Shown: piece after piece, positions 23,416-35,554 of the stretch
How the letters are laid out: each line of letters begins with the position of its first letter
How positions within the stretch are numbered: the first letter of the stretch is position 1
NCBI GenBank assembly: GCA_031472005.1
Contig: PZJY01000002.1
Location: 434,001 to 498,000 of the forward strand
Direction of reading: 5' to 3'
DNA from: Tetracladium setigerum
Taxonomy: Eukaryota; Ascomycota; Leotiomycetes; Helotiales
Length of the DNA: 64,000 nucleotides
The notes under the pieces: model-generated
Databases searched by the model: none
What the model was told of the DNA's origin: nothing
What the model saw: only the letters and a program-made list of their open reading frames with translations
Translations under genes and position numbers: made by a program

Positions 23416-24387
23416 TCACAATTCCTTCTTCTCTTCCACCACTGGAGATGATCCTGCCGCTGCTTGTACCTTCACAGGCTCCTCCTTTACCTTGGTCTTT
23501 GCCTTAGAGCTACCACTACTATTCTTCTTCGTCGTCGCCAAAGCCGTAAGAACAAGTCCCACCACGGCCGCAATCGCATCACTGGCAAGTAGAACCACCG
23601 CACCACACGCCAAAGCCCAAGCCTGAATACTGATACTCCCCAAGGGTGCCCTAGGGAAACTCAACAACCACTCTGCATAATATGGTACCCATCCCTTCGG
23701 GATCCAGAACATAGGCTGTTTTTGAAACCAGAATTGGATAAGCATTCGGAGGCCGTTGGTGCCGAGCCAGCGGAGGGTGGAGACGATGCGGTTGAAGTTT
23801 GTTTGAGTTGAGGCGAGCGTTGATTCTATTTGCGCCGTTGTAATTAGCACGGAATTCATTCATTCATTCATTCCTACTCATATCTTTATAAAGCGGCGTG
23901 GGTATCTCTCGCGTCGAGAATGGGAATAGCTGCAATAGCCGCATGGACATGTGTATGTGTATGTGTTTGTGTGGGACGTACTCGTCTTCTCCAACTGCTC
24001 AACAACCTTGTCATGCTGCCTTCTCAGCTTCGCCCACTTCGCAAACTCATCCTGACTACTCGTTCCATTCATCTCGGTACGCAGCTTCAAGAACTGCGCC
24101 TTCAGCACTCGTTGCTCCGCCGCCGCTTTCGCCGTGGGCGTTGGTAATCTGTTGTAAAGATTCCATAGCTATTATTTCGTTTTCGTTAGAAAAGTTCGCT
24201 ATACTATATTGTCTAGGTAGATACCTAGGTAGATATGTAGGGGGAATATATGTATGTGTGTGTATCGAAAGGATGATTCGAGAAAGGGTGGTAAACGTAC
24301 TATGTTATTAACAGTTGAAGCTCCAACGGTGTTCACTAGGTGAATGGCCAGTTGGAGGAAGAAAACGAGGACTAATATCGAAGGCAT
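23416..24387 (-). CDS. GET1: GET complex subunit Get1
   Basis: Get1 is an ER membrane receptor subunit that takes tail-anchored proteins from Get3. Exons on the minus strand are 24301-24387, 23982-24168 and 23416-23825, giving 227 aa with the frame intact. The N-terminal membrane segment (ILVLVFFLQLAIHLVNTVGA) is followed by LWNLYNRLPTPTAKAAAEQ. Next comes the cytosolic coiled coil with the conserved EFAKWAKLRRQHDKVVEQLE. Two more membrane spans lie near residues 110-135 and 155-190, around MFWIPKGWVPYYAEWLLSFP. A Lys-rich tail ends the protein. The second intron holds a CATT microsatellite and a GTGTAT tract. The clean frame shows that not every gene in the window carries base dropouts. Confidence 0.93.
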
Positions 24388-24789
24388 TTTGGGTTCTCGC
24401 AGACTGGCCGGGTTGAGGCGTCAGTCCCCTTTTGTATGCGCGAGAGGGTGGAAGGTAGGAGGATTTATGAAAGAAGGAGGGGGATCTTGGTGGGTTGCGG
24501 CTTATGGTCTGCTCTGGTATATTGCTGGCCATTTGGAAGTCACATTTTGGTGTGGTGTGGGAATGACATCAATCACGTGTCGATAAAACATTTTGGATAT
24601 GCGAGGCTGAATCTCAGCCTTTTCCTCACCTACAGTCAGTAGCCTTCAGGCCATCAGCTGAAGCTCACATCTTCAGGCTGTACCTTACCTTGCTAGGTAC
24701 CTATACTTGCTTCACTCTACTAGTCCTCTCTCTCATATTCATACTGAATTTTCAAACCAAACCCCCAAAAATCCAACCACATCTCAAAA
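24388..24789. promoter_or_regulatory. Divergent promoter region GET1 / PTAR1-like
   Basis: About 400 bp between the two starts. CCTTGCTAGGTACCTATACT near 24690 is another copy of the intergenic CCTA/TAGG motif. A C/A-rich leader precedes the start at 24790. Confidence 0.4.
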
Positions 24790-26409
24790 ATGTCAAGAGC
24801 CCTTGACCCCACCACAACCTCATCATCCTCCCACTCCCTCCTCTCCAACGCCGCCCAAAACGAAGAAATCTACAACTCAATCGCTCCAATCCTCTTCTCA
24901 GCCACAAGCTCGCTTCAATCATCATCTTCTTCTCCCCTTATCCAACCTCACTTCCACCACCACCTCCCTCTTGTCATACCCCTCCTCCTCTGTCGCCTCC
25001 TCATCCACATCCACCCCATCACAACCCAAACCACAACCTCACTACCCGCTCCTAGAAATCGAATTCCTAGGGAAAAGCCATCCCCTCCCTCCCGGGACCC
25101 ACTTCCTCCAAGATGGGAACAACATCGCCATTCCAAGACGAAACTTGTACAGGCTTTCGTCCATGCTAAAGGAGTGTTTTTTGATAATATAACACTTATA
25201 AAGAAGAGGAGGACGAAGCAGTCGCGGCGTTTTGATGATATACGATTATTAAGATTGCGAGATTCGGTGGGGTTGGATTCAAAGATATTGAATGATACTG
25301 ATTTGGATGTTCGGAGCGTGGAGGGAGATGGAAATGGGGAGGAAGGAGAAGATGATAGTGATGGTGAAGAAGAGAAAGAGATATTGGAAGCCACCGCCGT
25401 AATCCTCTTAATGGACCCCGAACATCTCAGCGCAGCGAATGATCGAAAACGCATCCTCACATTTCATTTCAACCAGCTTCAACTTCGTCAACAGGAACAA
25501 CAACAGCAGCAGCTAGCAACTGCAGATTCCAAAAGAGCAACAGCAGCAGCACAAGAATCATTTAATGATAGATGGAGGAGAGAACTAGCGTTCGTCGATG
25601 GCTATCTAACATCACGGTTACATCGTCACACGAAATCTCCTACGCTTTGGTCGCATCGGAGATGGCTTTTGGATGAATTTATGGATGTTGTTGATGATGA
25701 TGGTTATGAAGATGAGTTGGAGAATGGATTAAATATCGTTCTAATCGCAGCCGAGCGTCATCCACGGAATTATTACGCTTGGTTGCATTTGCGATGGTTG
25801 GTTCAGCGAAGTATTGTCCATAGAAACATTCGTCAAAGCTCTTCTACTACTGATAGTGGTGGTGAGAGAGAAAGCCCCCATTATCATGCTAATGACCACA
25901 ACAAGAGAGGGGGTTCTGATGCAAAGAGCTCTGAAGAAAAGAAAGGACGAGTTTTGGGAAGAGTAAAAGAGTGGTGCCTACAACATCCAGCTGATACATC
26001 CGGTTGGTCGTTTTTACAATTCTATCTTGATTTTCTTGGTGCTGCAGATGGACAGGAATCTAAAAGAGATGGGAATATCAATAATAACGGAGAAGATGAC
26101 GAGAGGGATTTGGCTTTTAATGAGGTGTTGGGATGGACGAGGTCGTTCAAGTGGACGCATGAGAGTGTGTGGGTGTTTTTGAGGGTGATGGTTGTGAATG
26201 ATGGTGGTAGAGGTGTTGATGGTGATAGTTGTCATGCGGGGGGTGGTAATGGTGATATTGTCGGTGGTGAGAGTAAGCTGGAGAAAAGGTGGGCGGATTT
26301 TGAGGAGGTTAATTGTTGGCTGTTGGATTTATATCAGCGTGATGAGAAGGTTGTGAAGGTGTTGACAGCTGCGTTGGAGTGGTCTCGGAAGAATAAGTAC
26401 TATAAGTGA
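24790..26409 (+). CDS. PTAR1/Ecm9-like protein with prenyltransferase alpha-subunit repeats
   Basis: The protein carries PPTA repeats resembling those of prenyltransferase alpha subunits, including SPTLWSHRRWLLDEFM, ERHPRNYYAWLHLRWLVQ and HPADTSGWSFLQFYLDF. Human PTAR1 pairs with RabGGTase beta to prenylate the SNARE Ykt6, so a similar role is possible but unproven here. Single open frame from 24790, apparently without introns, with acidic and Gln/Asn-rich inserts between repeats. The N-terminal 40 residues (AAQNEEIYNSIAPILFS) and the part from KLVQAFVHAKGVFFDN onward share one frame. The conserved segment between them (LLEIEFLGKSHPLPPG, FLQDGNNIAIPRRNL) lies in another. The second switch fits one missing G at 25147. 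The first (about 24905-24930) needs one extra or two missing bases. Confidence 0.78.
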   Translation: MSRALDPTTTSSSSHSLLSNAAQNEEIYNSIAPILFSATSSLQSSSSSPLIQPHFHHHLPLVIPLLLCRLLIHIHPITTQTTTSLPAPRNRIPREKPSPPSRDPLPPRWEQHRHSKTKLVQAFVHAKGVFFDNITLIKKRRTKQSRRFDDIRLLRLRDSVGLDSKILNDTDLDVRSVEGDGNGEEGEDDSDGEEEKEILEATAVILLMDPEHLSAANDRKRILTFHFNQLQLRQQEQQQQQLATADSKRATAAAQESFNDRWRRELAFVDGYLTSRLHRHTKSPTLWSHRRWLLDEFMDVVDDDGYEDELENGLNIVLIAAERHPRNYYAWLHLRWLVQRSIVHRNIRQSSSTTDSGGERESPHYHANDHNKRGGSDAKSSEEKKGRVLGRVKEWCLQHPADTSGWSFLQFYLDFLGAADGQESKRDGNINNNGEDDERDLAFNEVLGWTRSFKWTHESVWVFLRVMVVNDGGRGVDGDSCHAGGGNGDIVGGESKLEKRWADFEEVNCWLLDLYQRDEKVVKVLTAALEWSRKNKYYK

Positions 26410-29103
26410 GTAGTAAGTGGGTGAAATAGAAAAAGACGTTGTTGGTGGATTGAGAGAGGTACTCGTCGGTACTGTAATAACAGCTCCCCGAACAATTATA
26501 GTGGTTGAATCAATAGACAAAATTGGGAATAATGGATCCAGGAACAAATAATCCGGAGGAGGGGAGGATACCCAAGATATATCGATCGACAGCTATCCAC
26601 AGGATCACACATTTGCCGTTACTATTCTTACCCTCTCAGATCCATCTTTTTTGAAGAAGAATGCTTCTTCTTCCCGCAATCAAAAGAACAAGATCCATGG
26701 CGGGGCCAAGACATGGGTTATCAAAATTGACAATTAGCGGGAGAACAAAAATGAAATGGGGCGGGTCTTCGCGCAGCTATAAATACACATAAACAAACAA
26801 ACAGCGTCATCGGATCTTACAAGTAGAATTATGAAAATCTGCTCCGGCGTGGTGATGCGGAATTTCGATTTTCCCATGTTTTTTTTTTTGGTTTTTGGTG
26901 GACGGCTAGTAAGTGCTGGTGGTTGGGACTTGGGACTTGGGGTGTTGCGCTAGAAGGACTTGTTTTTCAACACCGGTCGCTTGGAAAAGGGGGCGTTTGC
27001 CGACAGAACCTGCGGTCGCTGCTTTCTCCTTTTTCCACATGTGAGACAATAGCCGAGATTTGGGCACGAAATGATAATGTCCGTAGATGCGATGATCTCA
27101 TACTCTCAGATCTTGTCCTATTTCTTCTTTTTTGAAGGAAATCTTGAACAACAAGATCTTTGAAGATGTGGGGAGAACGGTAGTCAGTTCGTGTAGTAGT
27201 AGTTCAGGCTTCTGGGATACGAAGAGCTTTTGTTTTATGTACGAAAACAGGAGTTTGAAGAATAATGGATGGGTTCCCAAAATATTGTAACCAATCAGCC
27301 TTTTCAGAAATGATGCTGCAGATTTTCGAAGGTGGAAGATGCATCGACGAGCGCCGTTGGCAGCCACACCTCGCGGTCGCGCTTGTCTGGATACGACGTG
27401 GTTCGAGTGAGAGATTGCGTGGTTCAACAACTTCGTTTTTTGGTGATTTGCTAGAGATATCGAATCTTCTTAACCAAGTCTTTTTTGCAGAGTAGTGGGT
27501 GCTGCAATGCACATGCACTTCATGGCTGAAGTAAAAATAGCTTCAATCTGGTTTTGTGAATAACATCTGAGGTTGCAATAATGGATTGCCTCGTTGTTGA
27601 TCTTGGATATCGAGTATTTCGAGTATTTCTCGATATCCAAGCCTTCCAAGGTCTCGAGCTCGTTCTTCAGCTGGCCAGGTGTGGCGAGTGCGAGGATAAA
27701 CTTGGAAAGCAGGACGGCAGTGGAATTTCCAATTGGCCCTGGCGGGGCAAAGTGGAAGTCATCCCAACGAGGTTAGAGATGCAAGTAACGCCAGCTTTTC
27801 GTCCGAGGGGGTGGTGGTGGATCTGTTGTGTGGTTGACATTTGCACTTGCAAGTTGTGTTTCATTTGTCTGAGACGAAGCATCGACACCCAGTTCTTGCC
27901 ATTGATTGTTGTCCCTCATCCCACACGCTTCCAGACGGTCAATCAAGCAGATGAAGCTTCAGAAAGACTTCCACTTCTTCGTAGCTTGTAAAAGATTCTG
28001 TTTGGCGCGTGAGGAAGCATGAATTCCATGACTGGACAAGCTTTCGATGATGTTGTCGATACGATGATAATCCCAATGTACCCCTACCAATACCGAAATA
28101 GGCCATGGGACAAGTGAGTCTCATTTCCGCCGTATCCACGTCGTGATATGTCGACGTGTTGATCCTGATAGAAGGTGCTCTTGGACCGGCTCGGCGCACT
28201 CCCTTTTGGTGGGAGATTGATGGCTCAATGGCTCAATGGCAAGGAAATGTCCAAGAAAATGTCCGAGATAGTTAGTAGAGACACGCCCCTCTAGTCGATT
28301 CAGATGGTCGTTGCCCTGGGGGAGCATCAACATTGATTTGTCGAGATTGCTGCTCTACTACTGTGTATGTGGATGGAGCTGCAAGCTGCAAGGTTGGAAG
28401 CTAGGATGCACCACATTCTCCCACTAGGGGGGAGAGACCCCCGTCGCCCGTCGAACCGAGCGGACATTCGCTCTCTCATATTACCTCCCCAACAGCCACC
28501 GTCCTCCTCCCTCCTGCCTTCTTTTTGCCCTTTTAAAAGTTTGTGTGCATCATACCGTCCTCTCGTTCCCTCCGCCAAAAGAGTAATTCATCACTGTCGT
28601 TTAGGTCCCTTCTTCTTCTCATCAACAAAGATATTTTAATAAGTGGAAGTTGCGTGGATCTGATCATTCAAACAAATAAAAGAAAAGTCAAAACAAAAAC
28701 ATTCAGGTACGTGTTTGAGCTTCCGCTTCTCCCATCCATTCCTGCCCTGGATCAAGGAGCCACCATCGGAACCACGACAACCTGCCGAAACGCCCAAATC
28801 TCTACGGAGTACTCTTCTCAGCTTCAATTCCACCTTCCATCATCACTTTCACCTTCCCAAGAGCAGATCCAAACAAACAGGCATCAATTCCACCCCCTTT
28901 TGATCTCGCAGACTCTCCCAACAATCCTCCGGCCAACTATTTCCCTCCCCGAGTCGACGCGTCTTTTCATCCTTCCGCCATCGTCCGAAAGCAACATCAA
29001 CATATCATCCACCAACGCATCGAACAACGCCCGCACACTACCATCATCCAATTGAGCTCAGGCTGACCGAGAGATCTTTCTGCAGCAGCATAATACCGTC
29101 AAT
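26410..29103. other. Gene-poor stretch, 2.7 kb, upstream of ECM33
   Basis: No domain or intron-exon pattern recognised. GCTATAAATACAC near 26776 is TATA-like but has no recognised gene below it. A strong hairpin lies at 27602-27641. From about 28440 on the sequence is C/T-rich and then A/C-rich, in keeping with a promoter and leader for ECM33, which is highly expressed in many fungi. Confidence 0.5.
27602..27641. repeat. Perfect 13-bp inverted repeat
   Basis: The arms CTTGGATATCGAG (27602-27614) and CTCGATATCCAAG (27629-27641) are perfect reverse complements. The 14-nt loop repeats GAGTATTT-like text (TATTTCGAGTATTT). Non-coding position. Confidence 0.75.
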
Positions 29104-30534
29104 ATGATCGCCTCAAGACTCATTCCCGCTTTCGCGGTCCTCAGCGTCGCTGCTGGTAAGTCAACAATAACCTCCTCCCCTCTCTCCGTACCAGTGTCAA
29201 TGATCTTCCTCAATGCCTCGTCCCTCGATAGCAGACGACGAGGCAGATGAAAACACGCGAGACTCATCATAAAACACATCTGCGGAGGCTAACTCATCCC
29301 CTTCTATCCAGCCCAATCCATCTGCTCTGCAACTGGAACTGCTACCGTCACCAACGCCGTCCAGGCTACCGCATACGCAGGATGCAAGTCGATCGCCGGA
29401 AGCATCGTCATCTCTCCAGATGCCAGAGATACGATCGCCATTGATGGTCCTGCCTCAATTGGCGGTAACTTGATCGTCTCAGATGCCGGAGAGCTCGTCA
29501 CCCTTTCCTCCACATCCATCGAGACCATTGGAGGCTCCTTCACCCTCAACAACCTTACCAAGCTCTCCATCCTCACCTTCCCCAAGCTCGAGGAGGTCAA
29601 GGAGATCAACTGGATCGCCCTCTCGGTTCTGGATGTCCTTGGCTTCGCTGCCAACGTCACCAAGGCCACCAAGGTTGTTATCGGCAACACCTTCATTAGC
29701 ACTCTCAAGGGCATCAATTTGGAGACCGTTGATACCCTGGACATCAGCAACAACAACCGTCTTCGATTGTTCACCTCTGATCTTACCAACGTCACCTCGA
29801 GCCTTATCATTGGCAACAATGGCCAAAACTTGTCGGTCAGCTTCCCCGAGCTCACCTCTGGCAAAGACATGATCTTCCGTAACATCTCTTCCATTGACCT
29901 TCCAAAATTGACTACTGCTGAAGGAAACCTTGGTTTCTACGGAACTTTCCTCCAGGCTGTCTCGGCGCCAAAGTTGACCACTGTTGGTGATTTCAGCAAG
30001 GCAGTCGGCTCTCTCGCTTTCGTTGCCAACTCCAAGCTTACCGAGATCGATATGCCTCTCTTGAAGAGCGTCGGAGGTGCTTTCCAGATTGCCAACAACA
30101 CCGCCCTTGTAAATATTGATTTCCCTGCTTTTGAGCAAGTCGCAGGAGCTGTTGACTTCTCCGGAGTTTTCTCTACGTAAGTTAGACTGTTCACCCCTCC
30201 TACGACCACATACTGACGCATTTACAGCCCCAAGCTCGCAAAGCTCAAGGATGTTCGTGGTGGATTCAACATGCAATCAACCATCGAGATTGACTGCTCC
30301 GGCTTCCAGAGTCTCCACAGCAGCGAGGCCATCCGAGGTACCTACGTCTGCAAGAGTACCGTCAAGGATGCCACGTCCAACGATGGTACCATCACCACTG
30401 GCAACGGAAGTGGAACTGCTACCGGCTCTGGAACATCTACATCCAAGAGCGCTGGACCAGCTGTTACATACGGCGTGAACCCAGCCGTTGCTGGTGTTTC
30501 CGTCGTTGGAGGTCTTCTCGCCATGTTGTTGTAG
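29104..30534 (+). CDS. ECM33: GPI-anchored cell wall protein Ecm33
   Basis: Ecm33/Sps2 family proteins are GPI-anchored and needed for normal cell wall architecture. The exons are 29104-29155, 29312-30176 and 30228-30534, giving 407 aa with the frame intact. A signal peptide (MIASRLIPAFAVLSVAAA) is split by the first intron. The body is a receptor-L/leucine-rich-like solenoid (SIVISPDARDTIAIDGPASI; LGFAANVTKATKVVIGNTF) with N-glycosylation sequons such as NLT, NVT and NIS. A Ser/Thr/Gly-rich region and a hydrophobic GPI tail (VAGVSVVGGLLAMLL) close it. Codon use is strongly C-biased at third positions (ACC, AAG, CTC), unlike the rougher use in neighbours, which suggests high expression. A small open frame on the opposite strand is only a shadow of this bias. 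Confidence 0.93.
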
Positions 30535-33044
30535 AGAATTGAAGGAGGAGAGATCATTGGGAAACTCGGAGTTACTTGTCTTTTTCCATTAAATTAGACC
30601 TAATTTGCTCTGCTCTGTTCGACTATGCCTCTTTTTTCTTACCTTTTTTTTTCTCTGCAACGCGACGAAACGAAATGCAACCTGCCTGTTCATGAAAGAA
30701 ATTCCACAAACTACCTTACTTAGCCTTGTTTTTGAGCGGCTTTGTTCAACCTACGTCTCTCTTACACACTACGTAGTTACTTCCTTCCCTTCAAAACTGC
30801 ACCTTGATGATTGATTCTCTTTTTTTTGCCTCCCATTGTGGGGCTAGGGTGACGCTTTTTTCTTGTATGTTCTTCTTTTTTCTCCTAATATATTGGAATT
30901 TCGCTCTTGCCAATAATATTTTCCACGATGGGAGATGAGATGACTACTACCCTAAAAGTTTCTGCTTTGCTTCAATTATTGCCGCCTTGTAGGGGAAGTG
31001 AGTAGATTGAAAAATTCATTGGGGGAAGGGTTGTTGTTTGTTGGAAGGTAGTAGGCGAGAGTGTGCGTGAGGATAGAGAATGAATGGAGGTTGAAAGGAG
31101 TGTAATGCGTGTTAAGTGTATAGTTCGGAAAGTGTGTGTGTGTTTGGCTGGGGAATAGAGGAGAGAGTTTACTTTTTATGCATACGTACACAAAATTAAA
31201 TAAAGTTCAACAAGTAAGATTTGTCATTGGAAGTTTTTGTGCTTTCGTTTCTCAAAGTGTTTGCCATGTGTATATTGTAGTTGTGAATGTGGTTGTGGTT
31301 TCGGTGGTGAGATGCGGACGTAGTTGACGGGAGGGTTGATGGGGTTGTGAGATTTGGTAGTGGATATGGATGTATCTATCTCTATCTATATCTGTATCTG
31401 TCCTGGGCCTGGGTTCAGGGGTTATTACTTTTTGTGACGGGTTTGTATATCATGGCTCTATCTACTCTCTAGAAGTACAGTACGAAAAGACTGCGTTACC
31501 TTTTCATCTGAAGCCGTGCTGCTTGTTTTGAGAGGTAGCGTACCGTACGGTAGGACTGCGAACGTTTGTACCACCAGAATTTAGCGTTGTTCGCTTGTTT
31601 TTTTGTTTACTTTGTTGTCCCAATTCCCAAGGCGAGAGAGAACCTGCTTCTTTTCTCCATGCTGATATGCATACTGTACAGTACCTATCTACCTACTTAG
31701 CCTATGCAACGACAATTATTAGGTTGATTTTCACAGCCTCATGAGAAAGTTCTCTCGATCGGCCTTTTTCGTCTATAGATCGCACAAAAGGGTAGCAGTT
31801 ATTTCCAAACTGAAGGTAGGAGAGCCTCGTGAGAAATTCTCTCGCTTGGCTTCTCGAAATGATAATAATAGCACAAACAAACCAGGTAAGGAGATAACAA
31901 CGACAACATCTAGCTACTGTACAGAAGATAAAGCTAGCAAACCGGGTAGAAAGCCTTAGCTCGTGCATTAAGCAGGCTGTCTGTCTTTGTTCCAAATGGC
32001 CTTATTCATCAGGCTGCATCTCACTGTGTGCTACTAACTCCTTTTTACAACTCTAAATTAGAGCTATTTTGAGGGTTGTCTTTGTAGTTGCCACAGACTT
32101 GTAATTAAAGCTGTTGTCAGGCTCGATGGAGGATTTGAAGCTCAGATTATGAAGCTCCATTCTTGAGGGATGAAAAGGTAAGAAGGTACGAGAGTACATA
32201 CTACACGATATCACACTTCCCACCGGGATGGTCGGCATGGCGTTTGAGACCCCACCTTCTTGTAATGTATGTAGGTTCACACAGCCGCGCTCCGCTGGCT
32301 GCGGCAGCTAATGAAACAGCTTTCCCAACCACCATTATTATATTCTAGAGCACAATCAACTATTGTCTGTTATTTTGATCTTTGATCAAAATTGAGCAGA
32401 CGCTTTTTTGGCGGGTTAGCTTTTCAAGTACTGTTTCCCTAGGTCCACACAAATCCTAAATCCCCATCTGTGTCGGCTTTGCTCCGTCAAACATTTTCAC
32501 TGGGTCATCCATCACCAAGACTCCTGAAAACCAACAATACTACCCCAATGCGGCCCATCCCGTTCCCATCTTACACTTTACAAAGCACTCCGTCCCTCAC
32601 AGGACTTGGTGAGAAAACTATGCAAGCCCAGTGTTTTGCGAGTGAAGTACGTAGTGTGCTTGTTCTCACTGTGTCGTGATCCTGCGACGGAGTACAAACT
32701 GTTTCGTGGGGTGACCACCCGCAGGTTTGGGAAGCAGATGCAGGGAATTGAATCCCACAGCCTTGTGGAGGTCACAGGAAAAATATAGATGTTGGTGTTT
32801 TGCGTTCTACATGGGGGGCCGCAGGGTTGCAATATCGTTGTTGGGAATCCTTCTGCAGAAATAGTGTATAAGGATCGGGGCAAGTGCACCTTTGTTCTTA
32901 GGTACGATTTTTAAGAAGTCAAGAAGAGGCGTTTAAGCCATCAACAATTCATCAAACGCGATTTTCTGATATACATTTCTTCTCCTTGTCATTTCTGGGA
33001 GCCAAGCCAATAAACGAAAGAGTGTTGACTCTGTTTTCGATATC
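30535..33044. other. Gene-poor stretch, 2.5 kb
   Basis: The 3' side of ECM33 begins with T-rich tracts. CAGTACCTATCTACCTACTT near 31680 is a CCTA/TAGG-type motif. A direct repeat of an imperfect GAGAA/TTCTC palindrome lies at 31735-31857. No gene recognised; short open frames have no domain. The last part is the promoter of the surface-protein gene at 33045. Confidence 0.5.
31735..31857. repeat. Pair of GAGAA-TTCTC palindromic elements in direct repeat
   Basis: AGCCTCATGAGAAAGTTCTC (31735-31754) recurs as AGCCTCGTGAGAAATTCTC (about 31823-31841). Both are followed by TCG and, a few bases on, GGC. Each copy is itself a near-palindrome resembling nGAAnnTTCn heat-shock elements. The spacing is about 88 bp. 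Confidence 0.6.
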
Positions 33045-35169
33045 ATGCTTTTCTACCACTACTTATTAGCCGTCGTCTCCTGTGCTAGTCTCGTTGCTGC
33101 AGCTCTTCCTGCTCTGAACAGCAATGTAGAAGTTCGAAATGCACCAGGCGCATCCTCCGAAGACACCTTGAAGCTGATCCGTCACTCAATATATGCTGCA
33201 GTCTCCAAGCGAGACTCGAACACATCCTTCAAGAACAGTACGACCTTGGACACAAGCTGGGATGACACTACCTTATTCACCATAGCAACGTAGGTTATAC
33301 TCCTTCTTGGAAAGGCCTTCTCCTCTGAAACGGATTCATTCTAACATATCTACAGAGAAGTTCAGAACCAGAGTGGCAACCTCACCGCGAACGCAGGCGT
33401 CGCAATCATCTGCAGCACATGTTACATCAAAGGCCTTGCCACTGCCGAATTCACAATCCAAAGCGACTTCAACTTTAGTTCAGCCTTCAAGAACATCACC
33501 TCCGAGATTGGCGAAGCTTTCCAAACCTTCGTCACAGCGATTGACATATACGTTGACAACTACGTCGATCAAGTTCAAAATGCAACATCCAGTGTCCTCA
33601 CAGCCTTCGATCTTGATAGCTATGATTTCCCTCCCATCCAGATTGATTTCGATATTGATATCCCTGAGATTCCAGAGTGTAATTTGCAGTTTCAGTTTGA
33701 TGGGCTGGAGTTGTACATGGAAGTTGATACAATTCTTCAACTCGGTGCCACCTACATGATCAACATCTACTCGTCTCGAACCCCAATCGGTTTCCGTGTG
33801 TCGAGAGATCTGTTGGTTGGGGTCGTTTTCACTATGGATTTGATTCTTGACGTTCAGGCCGAGATTGATATCAACAGCGGCTTCCACATTCAACTTGATG
33901 ATGGCATCTTGATCAATATTCCCATCTTTAGCAACAACATCTCAGACATAACCTTGTATGTTAAAAATCTCTTTATATTCAATATTTCCTCTTTTGTTCA
34001 TGCTTTCAAACAACATACTAATGGATACCTCACAGCAACGGAGGCAACTTCGAATTCCTTCCTGTAACCATCAAAAGCGCAGGCGTCACCCTTACCGCAA
34101 TCCTCCGCATCGGCATAACAGCAGGAATCGAACTATCAACCCCCAAAAAACTTGACGACATAGCCATCCTCAAAGCCGCTAACATCGACATTGGCGTTGG
34201 AATTGTCGCAGGCATTTGGGTGGACATTGCCCAGTTCACCACCAACATCACCGCTACTCCCGGTGAGCCTTGCGAACTGCGCGTCATTCAAGATTACTCC
34301 CTAGGAGTAGGAGCCCGTGCAGGTGCTACACTCCAAATTGGGTCTCACGAATGGGGACCAGAGCTCGAAATCAACGTCCCCATCTTCTACACGACCCTTG
34401 CCGATGTGTGCGCAGCGAGCAAGACCGAAGTCGCCAGGACTACCTCCTCAACTCCTACCATCAAGATACGACAAGATCAGTCTATCGAAACAACGGTCAC
34501 GGAGGTCACATACACCGCCATACAATGCCTCTCAACCGGCCTGATCAATTGTCCGGAATCGCTCCGAACGACTTCAACGAATGCTGTTAAGAAGACTTTG
34601 ACTGCTACTGTGGCTTCGGGTGAAGATGCCGTCTTTGTGACGGCACAGAATACGGTCGTTAGTCAGATTGCTTTTGGTTCGAATGCTTTAAGAATGAGTG
34701 CTACGAGTGGTAGTCCAGTATCGTATATTCCTCCCCCACCAACACCAACGTCAACCTCGGGGTGAACGAGGATTCCGACAACGCTGGCGAGAACTCGGAG
34801 ACCGGTGGTGGTGCAAAGACTAATAAAATTGCAATTGGTGTTGGGGTTGGGGTCGGTGCTACTGCACTTGCGGTCATCGTCGCTGGTACTTTGTGAGATC
34901 TCTTTCTTCCTCCCCCGATCTCCCCTCGCTGTACTGTCGTGTCGTGCTGTACCCTATCTATCCTGTGCTAATTACTCCGTATTTCCAGCTACATGCTCAG
35001 ACGCAGACACGCAAGAAATGCTAGTAGATTGGCATATCGTTACGAGCCCAATCTTCAAGCTCCTGAGCCGTATGAGTCCTCGTCGAATGTCGCAGCTGCA
35101 AAGAAGACGCCGTATGTTGATGTGGTGGAGCATCGACCACAACAGGAACACCTCCTTCGTGACTCCTAG
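33045..35169 (+). CDS. Large Mid2-like surface protein with one membrane span
   Basis: The exons are 33045-33289, 33356-33955, 34036-34892 and 34989-35169. A signal peptide (LFYHYLLAVVSCASLVAA) leads into a long extracellular part. This part is rich in Asp/Ile beta-strand text (YDFPPIQIDFDIDIPEIPEC; DLILDVQAEIDINSGF) with several sequons. A Thr/Pro-rich stalk follows, then a single span (IAIGVGVGVGATALAVIVAG) and the basic stop-transfer MLRRRHARN. The cytosolic tail ends HLLRDS. The layout is that of a cell-wall stress sensor or adhesin, but the ectodomain is of no family I can name. One base is missing in the G run 34759-34762, just before the stalk's NEDSDNAGENSE. The restored length is about 627 aa. 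Confidence 0.75.
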
Positions 35170-35554
35170 GTTTTTGTTGTCAATTTTGAGCAAATGATTT
35201 TGAAAAAGAGAAAAAAGAGAAAAAAGATATGAGTTTATGGATTGAAGGAATATCACGATTTTATGACAAATGGTGTAGGATTTGATGGTGTGGGAAATTT
35301 GATGTATCATTTCAAATTATTCTGGGTTGTTCAAGGGAGGAATTATCTATCCACGAACAAGGCGGATTTGTCATGGAAACTTTGCTGTGTGATCACAAAT
35401 GTCTTTGTCCATTTCATGCACTCGATCTCATTTATTTCAAGAATTTGATGGTTGGATGAATCGTTGCATTTTCACAACTGAACAAGCAAGTCAGATACCA
35501 AGTGTGCTTCCAAACTTCTCCACAATGTCAACACCCAGCTCTCTGCCCTAATAA
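35170..35554. other. Convergent 3' regions, no gene seen
   Basis: About 385 bp between the stops of the surface-protein gene and the GH43 gene. It contains an A-rich patch (GAAAAAGAGAAAAAAGAG, around 35203) suited to a 3' end. Nothing else is recognised. Confidence 0.4.

Noticed and set aside
27581..27991. 136-codon open frame in the 26.4-29.1 kb desert
   Set aside because: No domain, odd Cys/Trp composition, and it starts within the hairpin region; no intron or conservation evidence.
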